From Streptomyces endophytica (GTDB taxonomy: Bacteria > Actinomycetota > Actinomycetes > Streptomycetales > Streptomycetaceae), in the NCBI RefSeq assembly GCF_026153355.1, contig NZ_CP110636.1:310001-374000 (forward strand): a DNA stretch of 64,000 nucleotides, in the 5' to 3' direction. The notes under the pieces are model-generated. The model saw only the letters and a list, made by a program, of their open reading frames with translations. It was not told the DNA's origin and searched no databases. Shown here one piece after another: positions 1 through 9,832 of this stretch. The translations under genes were made by a program, and so were the position numbers. The first letter of the stretch is position 1. Each line of letters opens with the position of its first letter.

Positions 1-37
1 CCGCCCGCATGCCCGGTCCGGGCCGCGGCCGGGCGGG

Positions 38-69
38 CGGCCGTCCGCCGCACGGGCGGCGGACGGCCG
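38..69 (-). terminator. GC-rich hairpin after glnK
   Basis: A perfect 14-bp inverted repeat (38-51 and 56-69) with a 4-base loop lies just past the glnK stop codon. No clear T-run follows on the minus strand, so it may be a factor-assisted terminator or an mRNA-stabilising hairpin. The usual next gene, glnD, would lie beyond the left edge. Confidence 0.5.
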
Positions 70-84
70 TCCGTCCCGGGTGCG

Positions 85-1758
<1,674 letters not shown>

Positions 1759-1838
1759 CGGCGTCTCCTCGTCGTCGATGCGGCCCGTGCGGGCGTGTTT
1801 CTGGTGGGCCGACTTCGCGATGAGGTTGTCGCAGGGTG

Positions 1839-1876
1839 GTTTCGGCCAAACCTTGCCGGTGTTTCACCGCAGTGAC
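1839..1876 (-). promoter_or_regulatory. GlnR operator upstream of amtB-glnK
   Basis: Read on the minus strand this is GTCAC-N6-GAAAC-N6-AAGGT-N6-GAAAC. That matches the Streptomyces GlnR consensus GTnAC-n6-GAAAC-n6-GTnAC-n6-GAAAC in spacing and in three of four boxes; the third box is weaker. It lies about 80 bases upstream of the amtB start, a position suited to activation under nitrogen limitation. The remaining intergenic DNA (1877-2134) shows no gene. Confidence 0.8.
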
Positions 1877-2134
1877 GAAGACCGCCGCAGTGTTACGCCC
1901 CGGTGAACTCCGCGATCGGCCCCACATTCACCCGTTCAGCCGCAAGAAACACGCCACGCCCACACCCCTCCCCCGAGCGGCCCCCACCACGGGCAATCCC
2001 CTCCGCGGGAGCTGCGCCGGTCACGGCGCAAAGGCAGACCGGCCGCGGTCCGCCGCCGCGTGACCTGGCAGGGGGGAGCCGAGTCGGGGTGTACGGGGCG
2101 GCAGCCGCGGCCGGCGTTCCGGGGGCGGGGCCGG

Positions 2135-3610
2135 TCAGCCGGCCGCCGCGGTTTCCGGGAGGGAGCGGGCGAGGTCGTCGCTGAGCCGGATGACCTCGGC
2201 GACCCCACCGAATTCCCGGGCGGCGGTGTCCACGGTCTTCCGCAGCCGGGTGTTGACCCGCTCCGAGCGGACCTGCCGGGCGAACGGGATGGCCTTCTGC
2301 GCCATCTCCGCGCAGGCCACCGGCTCCTTCTGCAGCAGCCGCACGGTCGCCATCCCGATGAGATTGAGCGCGTACGACCGCTGGTGCTCGGGGTCCTTGC
2401 CGAACAGCTCCACCGCCCGCTCCATGACGGGCTCGGCGAGCGAGGCGTACGTGGGGCTGCGGCCGGCGACGTAGGCCAGGTCGCGGTAGGAGTGGGCGTT
2501 CTCGGCGTTCAGCTCGGCCTCGGAGAAGAACCGGATCCAGTCCGGCTCGGGCTCGCCGGGCGTGACGTCGGAGAAGGTGTCCTCGGCCATCCGCACGGCC
2601 CGCTTGACCTTGCTCGGCTGCCCCATCCCGGCGTAGGCGCGGGCCTCCATCGCATACAACATGGCCTGGGTGCGCGGGGTGGCGGTCTCCCGGCTGCCGT
2701 ACTGGGCGAGGTGGATGAGCTCCAGGGCGTCGTCGGGCCGACCGAGGTGGATCATCTGGCGGCTCATGCTGGAGAGGATGTACGACCCCAGCGGACGGTC
2801 GCCGGCCTCCTTGGCGGCGTGCAGCGCCAGCACGAAGTACTTCTGCGCGGTCGGCTGCAGCCCGATGTCGTAGCTCATCCAGCCGGCCAGCTCGGCGAGC
2901 TCGGCGGCGACCTTGAAGAGCCGCTTGGTGACCGGCTCCGGATGCGTCTCCTGGAGGAGGTCGGTGACCTCGTGGAGCTGGCCGACGACGGCCTTGCGCC
3001 GCAGTCCGCCGCCGCACTGGGCGTCCCACTGGCGGAACATCGCGGTCGTCGACTCCAGCAGGTCCAGCTCGGGCTTGGAGAGCCGGACCGGGCGCCTGGC
3101 GCGGTCGGTCTGCGGGTCGGCGGCGCCCGGGGAGGCCGGGACCGGCACCAGCCAGCGCTGCATCGGCTCGATGAGGCTGGGGCCGGCGGCGAGCATGAGC
3201 GAGGTGCCGAGGAAGCCGCGGCGGGCGAGCATCAGGTCGCTGCGGGAGAACTCGCTGATGAGGTTGACCGTCTGGGTGCCGGCCCAGGGCAGGTCCACAC
3301 CGGAGACGGACGGGGACTGGTGCGCGGAGCGCAGGCCCAGCTCCTCGATGCCGACGACGCAGCCGAAGCGCTCGGAGAACAGCTCGGACAGGATCCGGGG
3401 GATGGGCTCGCGCGGCTGCTCGCCGTCGAGCCACCGGCGCACCCGGGAGGTGTCGGTGCTGATGTGGTGGGCGCCCATCTGCCGTGCGCGGCGGTTGACC
3501 TGGCGGGCGAGCTCGCCCTTGGACCAGCCGCTGCGCATGAACCACGAACCCAACTGCGCGTTGGGCTTCTTGACGGCGTCGGTGCCGCCCGTGCCGCCGT
3601 TGCCGCCCAC
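2135..3610 (-). CDS. nsdA: NsdA-type developmental regulator
   Basis: A 491-residue cytoplasmic protein with an N-terminal helix-turn-helix-like region (about residues 20-75: WSKGELARQVNRRARQ ... STDTSRVRRWLDGE) and a long helical, TPR-like remainder. This matches NsdA, named in S. coelicolor as a negative regulator of differentiation and antibiotic production, whose gene sits beside amtB-glnK there (remembered synteny). There is no signal peptide. Direct DNA targets are not deducible here. It is transcribed in the same direction as amtB but separated by a 376-base gap with its own operator, so probably independently. Confidence 0.85.
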   Translation of the reverse strand: MGGNGGTGGTDAVKKPNAQLGSWFMRSGWSKGELARQVNRRARQMGAHHISTDTSRVRRWLDGEQPREPIPRILSELFSERFGCVVGIEELGLRSAHQSPSVSGVDLPWAGTQTVNLISEFSRSDLMLARRGFLGTSLMLAAGPSLIEPMQRWLVPVPASPGAADPQTDRARRPVRLSKPELDLLESTTAMFRQWDAQCGGGLRRKAVVGQLHEVTDLLQETHPEPVTKRLFKVAAELAELAGWMSYDIGLQPTAQKYFVLALHAAKEAGDRPLGSYILSSMSRQMIHLGRPDDALELIHLAQYGSRETATPRTQAMLYAMEARAYAGMGQPSKVKRAVRMAEDTFSDVTPGEPEPDWIRFFSEAELNAENAHSYRDLAYVAGRSPTYASLAEPVMERAVELFGKDPEHQRSYALNLIGMATVRLLQKEPVACAEMAQKAIPFARQVRSERVNTRLRKTVDTAAREFGGVAEVIRLSDDLARSLPETAAAG

Positions 3611-4120
3611 TGGAAGCCCCCATCCCGATTACTGCTTGGTGCCTGGTGCGTGCTTGGTGCGTTGCGTGGTGCCTGGTGCCGTCATGCGAACCGCCCGCAG
3701 GCGGCGGCCCGTTGCGACGCCTGTCCGGGGTACATCTACCCGATCACCGATTCCGGCCACACCTTTTGGCCTGTGCTCGACCGGTGCGTTGCCACCGGCA
3801 TACCCGTGCGAACGATGCCTCTTCGGGGTTCAAGCACTGAAAGTAATCCTACGATCACGCCCCCCGCGAGGGCGATCGCGGAAACGCCACCATTCGCCAC
3901 CCCTTCGAATGAACTCCGGGCGCTGCTCTCGCGATTGACTTGACACAGGTCGAGCACGTCCGGGCGGAACGAAGCACGCAGCGGCTCCCGCGGCACTCCG
4001 CACCACCCGGCGCACCCCGGCACACCACCGGCCCCGCGGGCCGTGGACGGAGCGTGAAGGGCGCCCGTCGTCAACCCACCGACTCGTAACCACTGCCAGG
4101 CACCACCCGTTGGAGGGGGT
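3611..4120. other. Divergent intergenic region nsdA / Prim-Pol
   Basis: No gene seen. On the nsdA side, 3631-3690 holds several direct copies of a GC[CT]TGGTGC motif, which would fall in the nsdA leader. A possible minus-strand -10 (TAGGAT near 3850) has no convincing -35 partner. The Prim-Pol gene has a clear ribosome site (TTGGAGGGGGT) just before 4121. Confidence 0.4.
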
Positions 4121-4794
4121 ATGGGCTTCACGATCGGCGGCATCCGGGAGATGCGTTCCGCCTCCCGGCGCCGCGCCCGCTCGACCGAGATCACGGCGGT
4201 GGCGGAGTACACCGGGCTGTGGGGCTGGGACGTCGTCCCCGGCGCCCGGGCGGCCCGCGCCGCCGGCGGCCGTCCGGACTGTTCGTGCGGCGCCCGCGAC
4301 TGCCCCGCGCCCGGTGCCCATCCGCTGGAGTTCGCCGGGGAGCTGGCGGCCGGGGCGACGCTGGAGAAGGCCGCGGCGGCCTGGGCGGAGACCCCGGGGC
4401 CGCGGTCCTGCTGCCGGTGGGCCGGTCCTTCGACGTGCTCGACGTGCCGGAGGCCGCGGGCCGCCACGCGCTGGCGCGGCTGGAGCGGATGGGGCTGCCG
4501 CTCGGCCCGGTCGCGCTGACCCCGACCGGCCGGGCGCTGTTCTTCGTCGCCCCGGGTGCGGCCGCCGAGCTGCCCGATCTGCTCTACCGGACGGGCTGGG
4601 ACGACGCCGCGCTCGATCTGCGGGCGCTCGGCCCCGGGACCCATGTCACCGCGCCGCCGTCCGACCACGGCGGGCGGGGCCCGATGCGCTGGCTGCGCCC
4701 GCCGGCCCTGGAGACCGCGGGCCGGCCCCCGCAGGCCCGGCTGGTGCTGGGCACGCTGGCCTATGTGTGCCACCGCGCGCCGCTGTACGGCTGA
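4121..4794 (+). CDS. Bifunctional primase/polymerase N-terminal domain protein (frameshifted)
   Basis: About 224 residues after correcting one missing base near 4391-4400 (AETPG-AAVLLPVG junction, a G run). The N-terminus (MGFTIGGIREMR) is followed by an alpha-proteobacterial/archaeal-type Prim-Pol fold pattern: GWDVVPGARA, the paired Cys/His segment CSCGARDCPAPGAHPLEF, and a C-terminal GTHVTAPPSDHGG-like stretch. Stand-alone Prim-Pol proteins like this are conserved in Streptomyces with no settled function; the usual catalytic DxD acids are not obvious here, so activity is uncertain. Start chosen by the strong ribosome site. Confidence 0.7.
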
Positions 4795-4917
4795 GCCGCG
4801 GCGGCCGGCGCGTACCGGCGTCCGGTGCGGACCGGACATGCGGAGCGCCCCGGTGCGGCCGGCCGTGGAGCCGGGCCCGCGTTCCGGGGCGCTGCGAGGT
4901 CCGCGCGGACGGGCGCG

Positions 4918-6150
4918 CTAGTCGCCGATAAGCGCATCCACGAACGCCTTCGGCTCGAACGGCGCCAGGTCGTCCGCGCCCTCGCCCAGGCCGACCAGCT
5001 TGACCGGGACGCCGAGCTCGCGCTGGACGGCGATGATGATGCCGCCCTTGGCCGTGCCGTCGAGCTTGGTGAGGACGACGCCGGTGATGTCCACGACCTC
5101 GGCGAAGACCCGGGCCTGGACCAGGCCGTTCTGGCCGGTGGTGGCGTCCAGGACGAGCAGCACCTCGCCGACCGGGCCGTGCTTCTCGACGACCCGCTTG
5201 ACCTTGCCGAGCTCGTCCATCAGGCCGGTCTTGGTGTGCAGCCGGCCGGCGGTGTCGATCAGGACGACGTCGGCGGCCTCGGCGATGCCCTCCTTGACCG
5301 CGTCGAAGGCGATCGACGCGGGGTCGCCGCCCTCGGGCCCGCGGACCGTACGGGCGCCGACCCGCTCGCCCCAGGTCTGCAGCTGGTCGGCGGCGGCGGC
5401 GCGGAAGGTGTCGGCGGCGCCGAGGACGACGGACTTGCCGTCGGCGACCAGGACGCGGGCGAGCTTGCCCGTGGTGGTGGTCTTGCCGGTGCCGTTGACG
5501 CCGACGACCATCACGACGCCGGGGATCTCGTCGCCGCCGTTGCCGATGCCGTTGGCGGTGTGGACGGTCCGGTCGAGGTCCGGGCCGATCAGCGTGAGCA
5601 GTTCCTCGCGGAGGAGTTCGCGCAGGTCGTCGGGGGTGCGGGTGCCGAGCACCTTGACCCGCTCGCGCAGCCGCTCGACGAGCTCCTGGGTGGGGGCGAC
5701 GCCGACGTCGGCGGTGAGGAGGGTGTCCTCGATCTCCTCCCAGGTGTCCTCGTCGAGGTGCTCGCGGGAGAGCAGGTTGAGCAGGCCCTTGCCGAGGGTG
5801 TTCTGCGAGCGGGAGAGCCGGGCGCGCAGCCGGACCAGCCGGCCGGCGGTGGGCTCGGGGACCTCGACGGCGGGCGCGGCGGGCGCCTCGGGCTCGGCGG
5901 CCGGTGCCTCGGCCGCGGGGGCCTCGGCGGTGGGCAGCGTGACGTCCTCGACGGTGCGACGTTCTTCGTCGCTGGGGGCTTCGGCCTCCTCGCCGACGTG
6001 CGGTTCGGCGGGGGGCGCGGTGACGGAGGGCTGGGGGGTGGCCGGCGGGGGCGGCGGCAGCTGCTTCTTCTTGCGGCCGCTGACGACGAGCCCGCTGATC
6101 GCGCCGAGCACGACCACGGCGATGACTACAGCAAGGATGACGTATTCCAT
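4918..6150 (-). CDS. ftsY: Signal recognition particle receptor FtsY
   Basis: A 410-residue SRP-type GTPase that docks SRP-ribosome complexes at the membrane. It has an N-terminal membrane segment (MEYVILAVVIAVVVLGAISG), an acidic Ala/Pro/Glu-rich A domain (to about residue 105), the N domain, and the G domain with P-loop GVNGTGKTTTTGKLA, DTFRAAAADQL, DTAGRLHTK and TKLDGTAKGG. Start at 6150 is chosen because GGAGGGGTT directly precedes that ATG; an ATG seven codons upstream lacks this. The gene is complete. Confidence 0.95.
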   Translation of the reverse strand: MEYVILAVVIAVVVLGAISGLVVSGRKKKQLPPPPPATPQPSVTAPPAEPHVGEEAEAPSDEERRTVEDVTLPTAEAPAAEAPAAEPEAPAAPAVEVPEPTAGRLVRLRARLSRSQNTLGKGLLNLLSREHLDEDTWEEIEDTLLTADVGVAPTQELVERLRERVKVLGTRTPDDLRELLREELLTLIGPDLDRTVHTANGIGNGGDEIPGVVMVVGVNGTGKTTTTGKLARVLVADGKSVVLGAADTFRAAAADQLQTWGERVGARTVRGPEGGDPASIAFDAVKEGIAEAADVVLIDTAGRLHTKTGLMDELGKVKRVVEKHGPVGEVLLVLDATTGQNGLVQARVFAEVVDITGVVLTKLDGTAKGGIIIAVQRELGVPVKLVGLGEGADDLAPFEPKAFVDALIGD

Positions 6151-6462
6151 AACCCCTCCAGTATCAGCCACGCCCCGTGGGCGGGACCCTCACGCGCCGG
6201 TTTCCGGCTCCGGCCCGGACCGGCCCGGGGCCTGGTCGCGGGGGCCCGACTGGACCCTTCGACGAGTGTGGGTCACACTCGTCCTCGTTGAGGGGTCCAA
6301 CGGTGCAAAGTGGCAGAAGTTGGATCAAAGTACGATGGTGGACGGCCGCGCAACGCGCGTAGAGTCCTGGCAACCAAGGCTCTGGCCAGGTACCACAGCC
6401 GCTGCCTGCACCTCCTCCCCCGGGGGTGCCCCCCAGATCCCCGCACGGAGATAGCTGCACCT
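6151..6462. promoter_or_regulatory. Divergent ftsY / permease region with strong palindrome
   Basis: The 312-base gap contains a perfect inverted repeat, GACGAGTGTG (6261-6270) and CACACTCGTC (6274-6283), with a 3-base spacer, nested inside GGACCC (6252-6257) and GGGTCC (6293-6298). Its place between divergent genes suggests an operator or a promoter-region stem-loop; no T-run follows to make it a clear terminator. The partner regulator is not identifiable from the sequence. Confidence 0.5.
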
Positions 6463-7938
6463 ATGGGCACCAGCACCACGTCCACGTCCCGTACCGAAAC
6501 CGAAGGCGCCGTCGAGACCCGCGGCATCGAGCCCGTCCCGGATCACGAGCGCCGAGGGCGCGTCCGCGAACTCTTCCCGACCTGGGTCGCCGCCAACATC
6601 AGCGTGCTGTTGCTCACCATGGGGGCCTCGCTGGTGATCAACAACAGCCTGAACTTCTGGCAGGTGCTGATCGTCGCCGCGATCGCCTCCGCCGTCTCGT
6701 TCGGCATGGTCGGTCTACTGTCGGTCTCCGGCAAGTGGGGCGGCGCCCCGGGCGCGATGCTCTCGCGGGCCGCCTTCGGCGTGCGGGGCAACTACTTCCC
6801 GGGCGCGATCCTGTGGGTCGCCCGCTTCGGCTGGGAGACGATCAACGCGGTCACCGGCGCGTACGCCATCCTGACCGTGCTGCACCTGGTGTTCGGCATC
6901 AAGGCCAACAACGCCCTGGTGGTCGTGACCCTGCTGGCCTTCGTCGCCTGTACGTTCCTGGTGAGCGGCATGGGCCGCAAGGCGCTGAACGTGTGCAACA
7001 AGTACTCGACGTACCTGTTCAGCGCGATCAGCGTGGTCGTGCTGGTCTACCTGGTCGCCACCGCGCCGTGGAGCTCGATCCTCCACAAGTCGCCGGGCTC
7101 GACCACCCTGATGATCGCGGGCATCGGCACCATCGCCGCCGGCGGCATCAGCTGGGTCCCCACCGGCCCGGACTTCGCGCGCTACCTCCCGCACTCCGCG
7201 TCCGGCAAGAAGATCGTCGGCACGACCATCTCCGGCGCGGCGCTGGTGCTGATCCCGATGGTGCTCATGGGCGGCGTGATGGCGGTCTCCAACCCGGAGC
7301 TGGCCAGCCAGAACACCGACCCGATGTCCTTCCTCGGCCAGGTCCTGCCGCGGGCCATCGCGATCCCGTACCTGATCACCGCGCTGATCGGCATGATGCT
7401 GATCAACAGCCTGTCGATGTACTCGGCCGGCTTCACCGCGCAGACCATGGGCGTCAAGCTGCCGCGCGCCCTGGCGGTCAGCATCAACGCCGCCATCAGC
7501 CTGATCGGCGGGCTGTTCATGATGCTGGTGGCCAAGGACTTCATCGGGCAGTTCATCGCCTTCCTGACGCTGCTCGCGGTCTCCTTCTCCGCCTGGATCG
7601 GGGTCTACGCGGTCGACATGTTCCGCCGCCGCAAGCTCGCGGTGCGCTATGACTCCGCCGGCCTGATGGACACCGGCCGCACCAGCCGCTACTGGTACAC
7701 CGGCGGCTTCTGCTGGCAGGCCATGGCCGCCTGGGCGATCGCGCTGGTGGCGGGCCTGTCCTTCACCAAGGTCCAGTGGTTCACCGGCCCGCTGGCCACG
7801 ACCTGGATCGGCGAGAACGGCCTGGGCTGGGCGGCCACGATCGCGATCGCCGCGGTGGTCTTCGCGGTCCTCCCGGCGGCGAAGGAGTCCGTCCCGGCCG
7901 CCGCCGCCGAGGCCCGGCAGCCGGTCGAGGTGAGCTGA
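6463..7938 (+). CDS. NCS1-family nucleobase permease (cytosine/purine type)
   Basis: A 491-residue inner-membrane transporter with about 12 hydrophobic helices after a 45-residue polar N-terminus. Features of the NCS1 nucleobase:cation symporter family include LFPTWVAANIS at the first helix, the GAMLSRAAFGVRGN segment, and WVPTGPDFARYLP. It resembles CodB/PucI-type carriers, so substrate is probably cytosine, a purine or allantoin-like compound; the exact one cannot be read from sequence. Start ATG 6463 follows ACGGAGATAGC. It stands alone, with a palindromic region upstream and an inverted repeat downstream. Confidence 0.85.
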   Translation: MGTSTTSTSRTETEGAVETRGIEPVPDHERRGRVRELFPTWVAANISVLLLTMGASLVINNSLNFWQVLIVAAIASAVSFGMVGLLSVSGKWGGAPGAMLSRAAFGVRGNYFPGAILWVARFGWETINAVTGAYAILTVLHLVFGIKANNALVVVTLLAFVACTFLVSGMGRKALNVCNKYSTYLFSAISVVVLVYLVATAPWSSILHKSPGSTTLMIAGIGTIAAGGISWVPTGPDFARYLPHSASGKKIVGTTISGAALVLIPMVLMGGVMAVSNPELASQNTDPMSFLGQVLPRAIAIPYLITALIGMMLINSLSMYSAGFTAQTMGVKLPRALAVSINAAISLIGGLFMMLVAKDFIGQFIAFLTLLAVSFSAWIGVYAVDMFRRRKLAVRYDSAGLMDTGRTSRYWYTGGFCWQAMAAWAIALVAGLSFTKVQWFTGPLATTWIGENGLGWAATIAIAAVVFAVLPAAKESVPAAAAEARQPVEVS

Positions 7939-7968
7939 GCCGCCCCGCTCCGGGGCCCCCGCCCTCTG

Positions 7969-7983
7969 GCTACCTGACGCCGC
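7969..7983. promoter_or_regulatory. CTGACG-N3-CGTCAG palindrome upstream of luciferase-like gene
   Basis: A short palindrome, CTGACG-CCG-CGTCAG, lies about 50-65 bases before the start codon at 8034. It has the look of a regulator site in the promoter region. No cognate regulator is adjacent. Coordinates are approximate to a few bases. Confidence 0.35.
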
Positions 7984-7990
7984 GTCAGCT

Positions 7991-8030
7991 AACGTCCCCT
8001 TCGCCAACCGTCCTTGGCGAAGGGGACGTT
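7991..8030 (+). promoter_or_regulatory. 17-bp perfect inverted repeat covering a ribosome-binding site
   Basis: Two 17-base arms (7991-8007 and 8014-8030) are perfectly complementary around a 6-base loop. The right arm contains AGGGGACGTT, the only ribosome site for the start at 8034. The hairpin would hide that site in RNA, so it may act as a translational switch. It could also serve as a terminator for the upstream permease, but there is no U-run. Confidence 0.55.
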
Positions 8031-8033
8031 GCC

Positions 8034-9107
8034 ATGTCCGGTGCCATGTCCGGTGCCCTGTCCGATCTCACGCCCGATGCCACGCCCGGTGCCCGGCCCA
8101 CGCCGGCCGCACCGCCCGCCCGGCCCGTCACGGTCCTGCGCGTCAACCTCGTCGACCCGGCGCCCACCGCCGCCTCGCTCACCGCCCGCTACCGGGCCGC
8201 CGTCGAGATGGCCGCCTTCGCCGACGACCGCGGCATCACCATGATCCAGACCGAGGAGCACCACGCCACGGACAACGGCTGGATGCCCTCGCCGCTCACC
8301 TTCGCGGGCGCCGTCTTCGGCGCCACCCGCCGGATCGGGGTGACGGTCTCCGCGCTGATCACCCCGCTGCACGACCCGCTCCGGCTCGCCGAGGACCTCG
8401 CCTCGCTCGACCTGCTCAGCGGCGGCCGGCTGGTCACCGTCGCGGGCATCGGCTACCGGCCCGAGGAGTACGCGGCCCACGGCAGGGACTGGGCCGGCCG
8501 CGGCGCGCTCCAGGACGAGGTGCTCGGCACCCTGCTGTCCGCCTGGACCGGCGAACCGTTCAGCTACCGGGGGCGTACGGTGCGGGTCACCCCGCGCCCG
8601 TTCACCCGGCCGCACCCGCTGCTGCTGGTCGGCGGCAGCTCGCGCGCCGCGGCCCGGCGCGCCGCCCGGCTGGGCCTCCCCTTCTTCCCCAGCGCCCGCC
8701 TGCCCTCGCTGGAGGCGTACTACCACGAGCAGCGCGCCGTCCACGGCACCGACGGCTGGGTGCTGCAACCCCCCGAGCGGACCTGCCTGCTGCACGTCTC
8801 CGAGGACCCGGACCGCACCTGGGCCGAGTACGGCGGCCATCTGCTGCACGAGGCGCGGACCTACGCCTCCTGGCAGTCCGCGGACATCCGCTCCGCGGTG
8901 CGTTCGGCCGCGACGGACGCGGAGGCGCTGCGCAAGGAGGGCGTCTACCGCGTCGTCACCCCTGACGAGTGCCTCACCCTCGCCCAACAGGCAGGCGCCC
9001 AGGGCCCGTTGATCCTCCACCCCCTGTGCGGCGGCATGCCGGTGGACGAGGGGTGGCGCTCACTTCACCTGTTCGCGGAGCGGGTGCTGACGCGGCTTGC
9101 GCCGTAG
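8034..9107 (+). CDS. Luciferase-like monooxygenase family protein
   Basis: A 357-residue TIM-barrel flavin oxidoreductase of the bacterial luciferase/F420-dependent family. Diagnostic stretches are AAFADDRGITMIQTEEHH (strand 1-2), SPLTFAGAVFGATRRIGV, LHDPLRLAEDLASLDLLSGGRL and the PLLLVGGSSRAAARRAARLG phosphate-binding region. The N-terminus begins with a MSGAMSGALS repeat. Whether the cofactor is FMNH2 or F420H2 cannot be decided; F420 synthesis is present in this genome (cofC at 36631). The ribosome site sits inside a long inverted repeat. Confidence 0.85.
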   Translation: MSGAMSGALSDLTPDATPGARPTPAAPPARPVTVLRVNLVDPAPTAASLTARYRAAVEMAAFADDRGITMIQTEEHHATDNGWMPSPLTFAGAVFGATRRIGVTVSALITPLHDPLRLAEDLASLDLLSGGRLVTVAGIGYRPEEYAAHGRDWAGRGALQDEVLGTLLSAWTGEPFSYRGRTVRVTPRPFTRPHPLLLVGGSSRAAARRAARLGLPFFPSARLPSLEAYYHEQRAVHGTDGWVLQPPERTCLLHVSEDPDRTWAEYGGHLLHEARTYASWQSADIRSAVRSAATDAEALRKEGVYRVVTPDECLTLAQQAGAQGPLILHPLCGGMPVDEGWRSLHLFAERVLTRLAP

Positions 9108-9121
9108 GCGCCTCTGCCCAC

Positions 9122-9404
9122 GTACCTGTCTGCGGCGCCGCGGGTCTTGCTCGCCGTTGCGCTTTGCGGCGCCCCGTACGTACCCGTCTGCGGCGCCGCG
9201 GGTCTTGCTCGCCGTTGCGCTTTGCGGCGCCCCGTACGTACCCGTCTTTCCCGCCGCGGGGCTTGCTCGCCGTTGCGCTTTGCGGCGCCGCCCACGTACC
9301 TGTCTGCGGCGCCGCGGGTCGTCTCGCCGTTGCGCTTTGCGGCGCCCCGTACGTACCCGTCTTTCCCGCCGCGGGGCTTGCTCGCCGTTGCGCCTGCGGC
9401 GGGC
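9122..9404 (+). repeat. Tandem array of five ~58-bp units (repeat locus 1, left part)
   Basis: Five consecutive copies start with GTAC[CT][CT]GTCT at 9122, 9180, 9238, 9296 and 9353; periods are 58, 58, 58 and 57 bases. Two unit subtypes alternate: one with GCGGCGCCGCGGGTC and one with TTCCCGCCGCGGGGC. There are no spacers between units, so it is not CRISPR. The same unit recurs at 62965 and, inverted, at 9638, 63394 and 63454. Confidence 0.85.
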
Positions 9405-9415
9405 TAGGTGATTGT

Positions 9416-9614
9416 CGGGTGCGGTGCCGGTCCTCCAGACTTCGTCCTCCGGCCCGTCCCCTCCCGTTGGGGGAAAGTTGGGGCCGGTGGGGGTGCACGT
9501 AATGCCCACGTGCCCGCAGGCAACAGGCAACGCTCGCCCCCACCGGCCTCTCACCTCCCACTCACGGGAGGGGCTGGACCGGAGGACGAAGTCTGGAGGG
9601 CCGGCACCGCACCC
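9416..9614. repeat. Large inverted repeat with ~51-bp arms (repeat locus 1, core)
   Basis: Arms at 9416-9467 and 9564-9614 are nearly perfect inverted copies (both contain CCTCCAGACTTCGTCCTCCGG or its complement). Inside them is a second perfect pair of 12-base arms (9482-9493 and 9537-9548). The centre holds GCACGTAATGCCCACGTGC. An inverted 58-bp-type unit follows at about 9638-9677. The same composite is found at 63085-63371. Confidence 0.8.
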
Positions 9615-9763
9615 AACACACAAACGCCCGCCGCCAGGCGCAACGGCGAGACGACCCGCGGCGGGAAAGACGGGTACGTGCGGGGCGCCGCAGATGTGGC
9701 TGCTGGGCCGGCGGCGTACCGGCGGGCGTTCCGCACGACGGGCGAAGGGCCGGGGAACGGAAA

Positions 9764-9804
9764 AGCTGATGCCCCGGACCGCCTGTCGGTCCGGGGCAAC
9801 AGCT
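9764..9804 (-). terminator. Intrinsic terminator of glcP
   Basis: Complementary arms TGCCCCGGACCG (9770-9781) and CGGTCCGGGGCA (9787-9798) extend outward through AAGCTG/CAGCTT with one mismatch. Read on the minus strand the stem ends in AGCTTTTCC, a short U-run as expected for an intrinsic terminator after glcP. Confidence 0.8.
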
Positions 9805-9832
9805 TGCACTGAGGAGTGGGCTGGCGGGGGGG

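Noticed and set aside
9122..9404. CRISPR array
   Set aside because: Units are directly adjacent with no unique spacers, and no cas gene is seen in the window.
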